Shown one piece after another: positions 1 to 5,391 of a stretch of DNA of 6,394 bases. Source of the stretch: Bacteroidales bacterium (GTDB taxonomy: Bacteria > Bacteroidota > Bacteroidia > Bacteroidales > UBA932). The DNA is taken from contig JAILAO010000139.1 in NCBI GenBank assembly GCA_024681565.1, forward strand, positions 1 to 6,394, given 5' to 3'. Every line of letters begins with the position of its first letter. The stretch's first letter is position 1. The notes beneath the pieces were generated by a model. That model was given only the letters and a program-made list of their open reading frames with translations, ran no database searches and was not told where the DNA came from. A program made the translations under genes and the position numbers.

Positions 1-1
1 G

Positions 2-265
2 TACGAAGACGGCACGCCGGCCGTCCTCCCGGCCGAGAGCATCGCATTCTCCCAGGGGGATGCTTATACCCGTCTGCTGGGTCTGCCTTTCTATGAAGAA
101 GTCTCGGGCGAGCTCCCCGGGATGCTCTCCCTGCTGCAGATTGACGAGGACGACGCCTGGGGGCTGCGCTTCTTCGACAGCGGGATGCTCAATTTCGTGA
201 TTTCTCCCGAAGACCTTGCCGCCCGCCGCTTCACGGCCGTGCGCGCCTGGATGCATTCGGCATAA
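2..265 (+). CDS. YwqG/DUF1963-like protein, C-terminal fragment (5' end outside window)
   Basis: An open frame enters from the left edge and ends at TAA 263-265, giving 87 residues. The translation contains LLQIDEDD, then a tryptophan-glycine segment, then FFDSGMLNFVI and PEDLAARRF. This order matches the C-terminal end of YwqG/DUF1963 proteins, which carry an LLQIDSDD-like strand, a short loop, an aromatic strand and a closing EDL-x-ARRF helix. The function of this family is not established. It has no transmembrane segment in the visible part and is probably cytoplasmic. About the last third of a typical family member is visible. The next gene begins 58 bp downstream behind its own promoter element, so the two need not be one operon. 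The family assignment rests on remembered motif resemblance only. Confidence 0.72.
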   Translation, partial: YEDGTPAVLPAESIAFSQGDAYTRLLGLPFYEEVSGELPGMLSLLQIDEDDAWGLRFFDSGMLNFVISPEDLAARRFTAVRAWMHSA

Positions 266-287
266 ACCATCGAGCCGCTTTATTTTG

Positions 288-295
288 TATCTTTG
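288..295 (+). promoter_or_regulatory. Bacteroidota -7 promoter element TATCTTTG for the DUF3237 gene
   Basis: TATCTTTG fits the Bacteroidota primary sigma factor -7 consensus TAnnTTTG exactly. It lies in the 58-bp gap between the YwqG-like stop and the ATG at 324. No TTTG is present at the expected -33 distance, so only half of the promoter is supported. Transcription would start near 300-302, giving a leader of about 22 nt. That leader contains AGGAGA directly before the ATG, which is purine-rich but closer than a classical ribosome binding site. Confidence 0.5.
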
Positions 296-323
296 GGTAA
301 ACATCCCAAGCATCACCAGGAGA

Positions 324-629
324 ATGATTAAAACTCTCTTCTGCGCATACGCCGCCCTGTTTGCGGGCGTCGCGCTGCGCGCCCAGGGCCCCGGCCCTGC
401 CGTTCCGGAGTCACCGGAGCTGGAGTTCGTTTTGGAGTTGCACGTCACCTGCGACCCGGGCTTCAATGTCGGGGAGAACCAGCACGGCAACCGTTTCGTG
501 ATTCCGATCACGGGCGGCACCTTCGAGGGTCCGGACATCAAGGGCGTCGTGCTCGCCGCCGGCTACAACCTCCAGCTCGCCTTCGCCACCGGCGCCCTCG
601 CCGGACGCAGCGCGGCGAAATCGTTATAA
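324..629 (+). CDS. Small exported protein with a truncated DUF3237 domain
   Basis: A 101-residue protein, if the ATG at 324 is used. That start follows a -7 promoter element and AGGAGA, and it puts a signal peptide at the N-terminus: MIKTLF, then a hydrophobic Ala/Leu/Val stretch to about residue 18, with probable cleavage near LRA-Q. An upstream in-frame ATG at 216 would place the start inside the preceding gene and bury the signal peptide, so I reject it. The mature part matches the N-terminal half of DUF3237: PELEFVLELHVTC, a DVGE-like VGENQHG loop, then RFVIPITGGTFEGPDIKGVVL. Family members are about 150 residues and continue with a GGADWQ-like segment and two or three more strands. Here the match fades after GVVLAAGYNLQL, and the frame stops after about 20 further residues. 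No other frame downstream restores the missing part. The gene is probably a decayed or shortened copy. DUF3237 has no firmly known function. Its last 6 nt overlap the convergent peptidase gene. Confidence 0.65.
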   Translation: MIKTLFCAYAALFAGVALRAQGPGPAVPESPELEFVLELHVTCDPGFNVGENQHGNRFVIPITGGTFEGPDIKGVVLAAGYNLQLAFATGALAGRSAAKSL

Positions 630-1490
630 CTGGTTGTAGTTGAGGGAGAAGGTGTCACCCTGGTTGATGTCGCCTGAGCGGAAGCCCTTCAGCAGCCAGC
701 GCTTGCGCTGGTCTGATGTGCCGTGGTTGAAAGACTCCGGGGTGACATAGCCGCGGGCCTTCTTCTGCAGATAGTCGTCGCCGATCTTGGAGGCGAGGTC
801 GATGCCCTCTTCAAGGTCTCCTTCCTCCAGGGACCCGAACATCCGGTTCTCATAACACGCCCAGATGCCGGCCAGGAAGTCGGCCTGGAGCTCGATACGC
901 ACGCTCATCCGGTTGCTCTCCTTCTCGCTCATCCGGGCCATCTGCTGGTGGGCCTGCTGGAGAGTGCCGAGCAGGTACTGTACATGGTGGCCGATCTCAT
1001 GGGCGATCACGTAAGCGTAGGCGAAGTCTCCGTCCGCGCCGATCTGCTGGCGCATCGTGGAGAAGAAGGACAGGTCGATATAGACGCACTGGTCGGCACT
1101 GTTGTAGAACGGACCCATCTGGGCCGAAGCCGTGCCGCTGGCAGTCTGCACATAGTCGGTATAAAGGACCAGCTGCGGCGGTGTATAGGTGCGGCCGTAC
1201 TGGGCCAGGACCTTCGTCCAGACATCTTCCGTGCTGGCCAGGATCTGCTTGGTGAAGACGGCGAGTTCTTCTTCTTCCGCCGTGGGGGTGTGCCCGTTCT
1301 GCGTGATGACCTCCGTGCCGCCGATCTGGGTGACCTGCTGCAGGACCTCGCCCGGATCGCCGCCCATCAGGAGCGTGATCAGTCCGATGATGATCAGGCC
1401 TCCGAGGCCCACGCCGCCGGCCACTTTGCCGGTGGAGGCACCGCGCCGGTCATCGACGTTGGTGCTCTGTCTTCTTCCGTCCAGTTGCAT
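624..1490 (-). CDS. ypfJ: YpfJ-family neutral zinc metallopeptidase, membrane-anchored
   Basis: A 288-residue protein of the Zn_peptidase (YpfJ/KPN_02809) family. The N-terminal block DGRRQSTNVDDRRG is the family's cytoplasmic signature. It is followed by a Gly-rich stretch and one transmembrane helix at about residues 29-43, so the catalytic domain should face the periplasm or outside. SGTASAQMGPFY and DQCVYIDLSFF (about 118-143) are conserved family blocks. HEIGHHVQ holds the zinc motif HExxH (His164, Glu165, His168). ELQAD at 200-204 probably supplies the third ligand, and ESFNHGTSDQRKRW (252-265) is the conserved C-terminal block. The physiological substrate is unknown. The ATG at 1488-1490 is the natural start because the DGRR block follows at once. 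The gene has its own -7 element about 23 bp upstream. Its last residues (LNYNQL) look like a short extension beyond the usual QGDTF end. This tail is where it overlaps the DUF3237 gene. Confidence 0.92.
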   Translation of the reverse strand: MQLDGRRQSTNVDDRRGASTGKVAGGVGLGGLIIIGLITLLMGGDPGEVLQQVTQIGGTEVITQNGHTPTAEEEELAVFTKQILASTEDVWTKVLAQYGRTYTPPQLVLYTDYVQTASGTASAQMGPFYNSADQCVYIDLSFFSTMRQQIGADGDFAYAYVIAHEIGHHVQYLLGTLQQAHQQMARMSEKESNRMSVRIELQADFLAGIWACYENRMFGSLEEGDLEEGIDLASKIGDDYLQKKARGYVTPESFNHGTSDQRKRWLLKGFRSGDINQGDTFSLNYNQL

Positions 1491-1512
1491 AATATTGTGA
1501 TGCTAAAACACA

Positions 1513-1520
1513 CAAATATA
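1513..1520 (-). promoter_or_regulatory. -7 promoter element TATATTTG for the YpfJ-like peptidase
   Basis: Read on the minus strand, TATATTTG fits TAnnTTTG exactly and lies 22 bp before the ATG at 1490. No convincing TTTG is found at -33. The predicted start point near 1507 gives a leader of about 17 nt. The element falls in the AT-rich gap between the tRNA terminator and the peptidase gene, where a promoter is needed because the terminator at 1555-1584 should stop upstream transcription. Confidence 0.55.
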
Positions 1521-1554
1521 AGAAATTTTGTACGCGGATACACGGATATGTATC

Positions 1555-1584
1555 AAAAAAAAGCCATGCACGTCGTGCACGGCT
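1555..1584 (-). terminator. Intrinsic terminator after tRNA-Thr (possibly bidirectional)
   Basis: On the minus strand AGCCGTGCAC, loop GAC, and GTGCATGGCT form a 10-bp stem with one G-U pair (1562-1584). The stem is followed by seven U residues (positions 1561 down to 1555). It begins 8 nt after the 3' end of the tRNA, so it ends the tRNA transcript. Read on the plus strand the same hairpin is followed by A and six T residues (1586-1591). It could therefore also stop antisense transcription coming from the left before it reaches the tRNA. Confidence 0.9.
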
Positions 1585-1592
1585 ATTTTTTG

Positions 1593-1665
1593 AGCCACTT
1601 AACAGACTTGAACTGTTGACCTGCGCGTTACGAATGCGCTGCTCTACCGACTGAGCTAAAGTGGC
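1593..1665 (-). tRNA. trnT: tRNA-Thr, anticodon CGU (reads ACG)
   Basis: The 73 nt fold into a complete cloverleaf. The acceptor stem GCCACTT/AAGTGGC is 7 perfect pairs. The D arm is GCTC/GAGC with loop AGTCGGTA. The anticodon stem is GCGCA/CGCGC around loop TTCGTAA. The variable region is AGGTC. The T arm is AACAG/CTGTT, 5 perfect pairs around TTCAAGT. The loop places U33 before CGU at 34-36 and A37 after it, which makes this a threonine tRNA. The discriminator base is U73, and no CCA end is encoded, so it must be added after transcription. The anticodon stem resembles E. coli thrW as I remember it (GCGCA/TGCGA), but the closing pair next to the loop is A31-C39 rather than A-U. A -7 promoter element lies just upstream and a terminator follows. 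Confidence 0.96.
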
Positions 1666-1675
1666 AATGGGATTG

Positions 1676-1706
1676 CAAAGGTAGTCAATTTTTTGGAATC
1701 TCCTAA
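1676..1706 (-). promoter_or_regulatory. Promoter for tRNA-Thr overlapping the 3' end of cyuA
   Basis: TACCTTTG on the minus strand (1676-1683) fits the TAnnTTTG -7 element. The tetramer 19 bp upstream is TTAG (1703-1706), three of four bases of TTTG, and it overlaps the TAG stop of the desulfidase gene. The predicted start point is near 1670, about 5 nt before the first base of the tRNA. That would give a very short 5' precursor end for RNase P to remove. Confidence 0.6.
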
Positions 1707-2995
1707 TTGTCCTTGTGAATTTTCTTGTGGGTCATGATGTCCAGCACCATCTTGTCCGTTTCCTGCATGCCGACGGAACCCAGACGCGTGAGGTTGTGGA
1801 TACAACGGTCCACGTCATCCTCGATCAGTCCCTCGACGCTGGTCACCGAATGGTTCTGGACGGCGAGCATGGCGCTCAGCACGGCCGTGGACACCCCGCT
1901 GCTGACCTTGAGGGCGCAGCTGGGCTTGGCCCCGTCGCAGACCATTCCCGCGAGGTTTGCGATCATGTTCTTGACGCTGGCGGCCACCTGGTCGTAACCT
2001 CCGCCCATCAGCCAGGTGATACCGCAGCTGCTTCCCGTCGAGGCCACCACACAGCCGCACAGGCAGCTCAGCCGCCCCAGGCTCTGCTTGATGTAGATGA
2101 CGGTCAGATGGCTCAGAACGAGGGCGCGCGTCAGTTCTTCTTCCGTATTGTGGTTCTCCCGGGCGAAGACCACCACGGGCAGGGTTGCGGCAATGCCCTG
2201 GTTGCCGCTGCCGGAGTTGCTCATCACGGGAATCTTCGCACCTGCCATACGGGCGTCACAGGCGGAGGAGGTAGCGCTGATGATGTGACTGAAGATGGAA
2301 TCTCCCATGATGCCCTTGCCCAGGGGACGGGAGAGGGTTTTGCCCAGTTCGTGGCCGTAGTTGCCTTTCAACGCTTCCTCCGCCGCGGCTTCGTTGAGCC
2401 GGCGGGAATCGTTGATGAATTCCAGGTCCTCCAGCGGGGCCGTGGTCGCGAAATCGAAGACGCGGCGCAGCGTAAGGCCGCCTTCCGCCTCTTCTTCCTC
2501 GCAGGCACCCAGGGAACTCCGTTTGTCCAGCGTCGGCACGCAGGGCCCTTCCAGATAGACCAGGCGCGTATGCTCACGGGCGATGATGGCCCGGGCCTGG
2601 CGATCGCCGGCCGTGCAGAGGACCTCGATGTAAAGCATCTCGTCGCTGTCCCGGGTCAGGCCGATGGAGAGCGGGTGCCCGGCCAGCCAGGCCTTTCCGT
2701 CGGCGACCGCCTGCGGGCAGACATCCTTGAGGACTTCCAGCTGGTAGGAACTTTTGCCGATCAGGGCGCCCAGCGCCACCGCAATGGGGAGTCCGGTCAT
2801 CCCCGTGCCGGGGATGCCTACGCCCATCGCGTTTTTGAGCATGTTTCCGCTGAGCAATACGTCGATCCTTTCGGGACAGGTGCCAAGGGCTTCCGTGGCA
2901 TAGGCGGTGCAGAGAGCCACTGCGGCCGGTTCGGTGCAACCGACGGCCGGTACGACTTCCCGCTTAATCAGTGCGATGATCTGAGCATTATCCAT
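1703..2995 (-). CDS. cyuA: CyuA/UPF0597 family L-cysteine desulfidase-like enzyme (serine dehydratase alpha-like)
   Basis: A 430-residue cytoplasmic protein, full length for the UPF0597/YhaM (CyuA) family. Characterised members are iron-sulfur enzymes that convert L-cysteine to pyruvate, ammonia and sulfide, and they are related to the alpha subunit of iron-sulfur L-serine dehydratase. The signature PAVGCTEP sits at 16-23 with Cys20. A Gly-rich GVGIPGTGMTG follows at 58-68, SNSGSGNQG at 259-267, a Cys-rich CLCGCVVASTGSSCG at 311-325, and CDGAKPSCALKVSSG at 353-367. In the studied archaeal enzyme three cysteines bind a [4Fe-4S] cluster. Cys20, one of Cys311/313/315, and Cys353 are the likely equivalents. 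The ATG at 2993-2995 places PAVGCTEP at the usual distance. It lies 16 nt after nhaA and is probably cotranscribed. Cysteine versus serine specificity cannot be told from sequence alone. Confidence 0.9.
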   Translation of the reverse strand: MDNAQIIALIKREVVPAVGCTEPAAVALCTAYATEALGTCPERIDVLLSGNMLKNAMGVGIPGTGMTGLPIAVALGALIGKSSYQLEVLKDVCPQAVADGKAWLAGHPLSIGLTRDSDEMLYIEVLCTAGDRQARAIIAREHTRLVYLEGPCVPTLDKRSSLGACEEEEAEGGLTLRRVFDFATTAPLEDLEFINDSRRLNEAAAEEALKGNYGHELGKTLSRPLGKGIMGDSIFSHIISATSSACDARMAGAKIPVMSNSGSGNQGIAATLPVVVFARENHNTEEELTRALVLSHLTVIYIKQSLGRLSCLCGCVVASTGSSCGITWLMGGGYDQVAASVKNMIANLAGMVCDGAKPSCALKVSSGVSTAVLSAMLAVQNHSVTSVEGLIEDDVDRCIHNLTRLGSVGMQETDKMVLDIMTHKKIHKDN

Positions 2996-2999
2996 ACAA

Positions 3000-3007
3000 C
3001 AAAGATA
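3000..3007 (-). promoter_or_regulatory. Possible internal -7 element just before cyuA
   Basis: TATCTTTG on the minus strand fits TAnnTTTG but ends only 4 nt before the ATG of cyuA. A transcript from it would start at or next to the ATG and be leaderless or nearly so. No -33 TTTG is present. It may be a chance match in the AT-rich 16-nt gap after nhaA. Confidence 0.2.
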
Positions 3008-3011
3008 ATGA

Positions 3012-4418
3012 TTATTCCGTTCGATTGATTCTGGATACGATGTTAATCAGCACGGAACCCAGGATGCCGGCGCAGACGGAACCCATCAGCACGGCGATCT
3101 TGCCGGCATCGCGCAGGTGCATCATCACGTCCGGGGCCTGCTCCCCGAAGGAGAGTGTATCCACGAAAATCGACATCGTGAAACCGATACCGCCGAGGCA
3201 GGCCACGGCAAAGAACATCGGCCAGGTGGCCTTCTCCGGCATGGCCCCCACCTTGAACTTGATGGCCAGCCAGCTGAAGAGCGTGATACCGAGGGGTTTG
3301 CCGAGCAGCAGACCGAGGAAGATGCCCATCGAGACGCTGCCCAGTTCCGGGTTGAAACTGAAGACGTTGAAATAGGACGGATCGCTGATCACCACACCGG
3401 CATTGGCCAGGGCGAAAACCGGCATGATGAAGAAATTGACCCAGGGGGTGAGGGCGTGCTCCACCCGGTAGCTCATGTCCATCGTGCCGTGTGCGATGCC
3501 TTCCAGTTTGCGCAGGGCGTGCTTCTGCGGGCCGTTCGGGAAAGGCTCCTCGTCGATGCCGTCCATCCGGTCCAGCAATTCGATATAATGGTTGCGCTTA
3601 TGGAGATACTGGCTCTTGTTGTAGAGCGAACGGGCCGGGATCAGGAAGGCCATCACCACGCCGGACATCGTAGCATGGATGCCGCTGTAGTAGAAGAGGG
3701 CCCACACGACGATTGCGCAGAGGAGGTAGGGGAACATCCGCTTCTCGCCGATGCGGCGCAACAGCAGGGTGAGCAGGATGACCAGCAGGGCGATACCGAG
3801 CAGCGGCAGTTTGATCTGTCCGCCGTAGAACAGCGCCACGACCAGGATTGCGATCAGGTCGTCCGCGATCGCCAGGGCGGTCAGGAAGACTTTCAGGGAA
3901 ACGGGGACCTTGTCCCCGAGCATCGACAGGATGCAGACGGCGAAGGCGATGTCGGTGGCGGTCGGGATGCCCCAGCCGCTGGAGGCCATCGTGCCGTGGT
4001 TGATCAGGGTATAGATGAGCGCGGGAGCGAGCACGCCGCCGAATGCGGCGATGACCGGGAGCATCGCTTTCTTGGGGGAAGAGAGCTCGCCGTGTGCGAT
4101 CTCCCGCCGGATCTCCAGCCCGACGGTGAAGAAGAAAATCACCATCAGGATGTCGTTGATGAATTTTTCGATGGTCAGGTCTCTCGGGAAAAGCACGTCC
4201 ACGAGTCCGTCCTTGCTGTGCAGGTGCAGCTGGATGCGGGTCTCCAGGATGTCGTGGTAAAGGTCTTTGGTGAAGGGGAGGTTGGCGAGCAGCATCGCCA
4301 CCAGTACGCAGACCATCAGGAGGACGCCTTGGAACCAGGGTTTCTTGGTGAGCCGGTTGCTGCGTTTGTTGAATTCTAGTACACCTTTGTTCCAGGTGTA
4401 AATCGGGATCAGTCTCAT
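3012..4418 (-). CDS. nhaA: NhaA Na+/H+ antiporter
   Basis: A 468-residue inner-membrane protein with about twelve hydrophobic segments. NhaA exports Na+ (or Li+) in exchange for protons and serves salt and alkaline pH tolerance. The diagnostic residues are present. TATDIAFAV carries Asp156 (E. coli Asp133). ALAIADDL carries Asp186-Asp187 (E. coli Asp163-Asp164, the ion site). LLLGKPLGI carries Lys374 (E. coli Lys300). FFFTVGLEIRRE (about 95-106) and the C-terminal GGIGFTMSIFV block are also family hallmarks. It is longer than the roughly 390 residues of E. coli NhaA. The extra length is a soluble N-terminal lead of about 30 residues, a long loop at about 60-80, and a charged insert around 265-320 between membrane segments, which I recall as common in Bacteroidota NhaA. 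The start at 4416-4418 fits the promoter about 33 bp upstream. cyuA follows closely and may share its mRNA. Confidence 0.96.
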   Translation of the reverse strand: MRLIPIYTWNKGVLEFNKRSNRLTKKPWFQGVLLMVCVLVAMLLANLPFTKDLYHDILETRIQLHLHSKDGLVDVLFPRDLTIEKFINDILMVIFFFTVGLEIRREIAHGELSSPKKAMLPVIAAFGGVLAPALIYTLINHGTMASSGWGIPTATDIAFAVCILSMLGDKVPVSLKVFLTALAIADDLIAILVVALFYGGQIKLPLLGIALLVILLTLLLRRIGEKRMFPYLLCAIVVWALFYYSGIHATMSGVVMAFLIPARSLYNKSQYLHKRNHYIELLDRMDGIDEEPFPNGPQKHALRKLEGIAHGTMDMSYRVEHALTPWVNFFIMPVFALANAGVVISDPSYFNVFSFNPELGSVSMGIFLGLLLGKPLGITLFSWLAIKFKVGAMPEKATWPMFFAVACLGGIGFTMSIFVDTLSFGEQAPDVMMHLRDAGKIAVLMGSVCAGILGSVLINIVSRINRTE

Positions 4419-4423
4419 AATAA

Positions 4424-4464
4424 AAGTGCCGCCTTTGCATTTGGCGGGCGCAAAGGTAGCACTT
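4424..4464 (-). promoter_or_regulatory. 15-bp inverted repeat over the nhaA initiation region (terminator or operator candidate)
   Basis: Arms 4424-4438 and 4450-4464 are complementary at 13 of 15 positions around an 11-nt loop. On the minus strand the 5' arm is AAGTGC-TA-CCTTTGC and the 3' arm is GCAAAGG-CG-GCACTT. The two central positions are one U-G wobble and one A-C mismatch. In minus-strand RNA the 3' arm is followed by UUAUU, so CACUUUUAUU gives a short U-rich tract resembling an intrinsic terminator for the dnaN-exonuclease unit, which otherwise shows none. The 5' arm contains the nhaA -7 element, and the predicted start point lies in the loop. A protein-binding operator is the main alternative. 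Confidence 0.5.
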
Positions 4465-4481
4465 AAAAGGAAGAATTCAAA
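4451..4481 (-). promoter_or_regulatory. Bacteroidota promoter for nhaA: TTTG, 19-bp spacer, TACCTTTG
   Basis: On the minus strand TTTG (4478-4481) and TACCTTTG (4451-4458) are separated by 19 bp, matching both consensus elements and the preferred spacing of Bacteroidota housekeeping promoters. This is the best promoter in the window. The predicted start point is about 4445, which gives a leader of about 27 nt before the ATG at 4418. It should drive nhaA and probably cyuA. Confidence 0.8.
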
Positions 4482-4520
4482 CTTCTCAACCTGGAAGTGG
4501 CGCAGGATGCCGATGTCCTT

Positions 4521-5381
4521 TCAGAACAATCTCCCGTTCCATTTGGCAGCCAGGCGTTCACGCTTGAACTGCTCCTCGAGTTTGGCGAACTGGGCCTTGG
4601 TGTCAAGGGTGAAAGAACCCTGCTGGATCCAGGAATAGTACGAAGGATCCGTTTCAAAGACCTTGCGGGCCGTCTTGCCCTTGTGCTTGCCGAAATTGAT
4701 GAGGATCTCGCCCTTGTCGTCCTGGATCAGATGTCCGGAGAAATCCACGTATTTCTTGCCGACGAAGGCGGCCATCGAGGCGACGTCGTTCTTGAGGATC
4801 TGGTCGCGGTATTTGGCCGGCTTCTGGTAAGCGTCGAGCTGGGCCTTGAGTACCTCGTAGGTAGCCAGGGTGTCCGCTTCGGCACTGTGGGCGTTCTCGA
4901 AGTCCTCGCCGCCGCAATAGAAACGGTAGGCGGCCCGCAGGTTGCGGGGCTCCATCGCGTGGTAGATGTTCTGGACGTCCACCATCAGCGGGCTGTGCAG
5001 GTCCACGTGGAGGTCCTTGCCCGCCAGTTTGACACGCTCGAACTCCTCGGCCAGCATCGGCAGGTCGAACTTGGCGGAATTGAAACCGGCCAGGTCGCTG
5101 TCCTGCAGCCATCCCGCCACCTCGTCGGCGACATCGAAGAAAGTGGGGCAGCCCACCAGCATGTCATCGGTGATGCCGTTGACCTTGGAGGCCTCGGGAT
5201 TGACGGGGCGCTGGCATTTGCGTTCGTAATCCCAGGGCTTGATGCGCCAGGTCTTGATGCGTTCTTCGCCGCCGGGGAAAACCTTGACGAAGCTGAGTTC
5301 CACAATGGAATCAGCCGGGATATTGAGGCCGGTGCTTTCAATGTCGAAGAAAAGCAGCGGCCGGGTGAGATTCAGTTGCAT
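4521..5381 (-). CDS. DnaQ-like (DEDDh) 3'-5' exonuclease with ExoX-like C-terminal domain
   Basis: A 286-residue cytoplasmic nuclease. The catalytic residues of the DEDDh family are all visible. FFDIESTG gives Asp13 and Glu15 (motif I). DLAGFNSAKFDLPML gives Asp106 (motif II). AHSAEADTLATYEVL gives His165 and Asp170 (motif III, HxxxxD). The N-terminal fold therefore should remove nucleotides from 3' ends with two metal ions. At about 229-257 NFGKHKGKTARKVFETDPSYYSWIQQG matches the small C-terminal domain found in exodeoxyribonuclease X-like proteins of Bacteroidota. It is not the polymerase III epsilon subunit proper, because it lacks the alpha-binding tail I would expect, so a repair or proofreading role in trans is the inference. 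The start MQLNLTRPLLFFD matches the family's usual MKLNLKNPLVFFD. It begins 10 nt after dnaN and is surely in the same operon. The frame stays open past its TGA into nhaA, but a promoter lies in that stretch. Confidence 0.93.
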   Translation of the reverse strand: MQLNLTRPLLFFDIESTGLNIPADSIVELSFVKVFPGGEERIKTWRIKPWDYERKCQRPVNPEASKVNGITDDMLVGCPTFFDVADEVAGWLQDSDLAGFNSAKFDLPMLAEEFERVKLAGKDLHVDLHSPLMVDVQNIYHAMEPRNLRAAYRFYCGGEDFENAHSAEADTLATYEVLKAQLDAYQKPAKYRDQILKNDVASMAAFVGKKYVDFSGHLIQDDKGEILINFGKHKGKTARKVFETDPSYYSWIQQGSFTLDTKAQFAKLEEQFKRERLAAKWNGRLF

Positions 5382-5391
5382 AGATTGTACC

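Noticed and set aside
216..323. Upstream in-frame start for the DUF3237 gene
   Set aside because: It lies inside the YwqG-like gene, crosses the promoter element at 288-295, and would bury the signal peptide in the middle of the protein.
723..1619. Long open frame on the plus strand opposite the YpfJ-like gene, terminator and tRNA
   Set aside because: The opposite strand has a complete zinc peptidase with all family motifs, and this frame runs on through a terminator and a tRNA. Its translation has no recognisable domain and looks like a GC-driven antisense shadow.
1715..3028. Plus-strand open frame of 437 codons opposite all of cyuA
   Set aside because: It is rich in His, Gly, Asp and Arg, has no domain, and has no promoter element before it. 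GC-rich genes often leave one antisense frame free of stops.
3117..4379. Plus-strand open frame of 420 codons opposite nhaA
   Set aside because: The translation is an extremely charged Glu/His/Asp/Gln-rich sequence, as expected when membrane-protein codons are read backwards. The minus strand holds a complete NhaA.
4419..4520. Open frame linking the exonuclease to NhaA in the same reading frame (102 nt without a stop)
   Set aside because: A read-through fusion of exonuclease and NhaA is conceivable, but the exonuclease ends normally, the stretch holds a well-formed promoter and an inverted repeat, and the translated linker matches nothing known to me.
4623..4632. 10-bp perfect palindrome CTGGATCCAG
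   Set aside because: It lies inside the exonuclease coding sequence in a region of conserved residues and is single-copy as far as I can see. A palindrome of this length is expected by chance.
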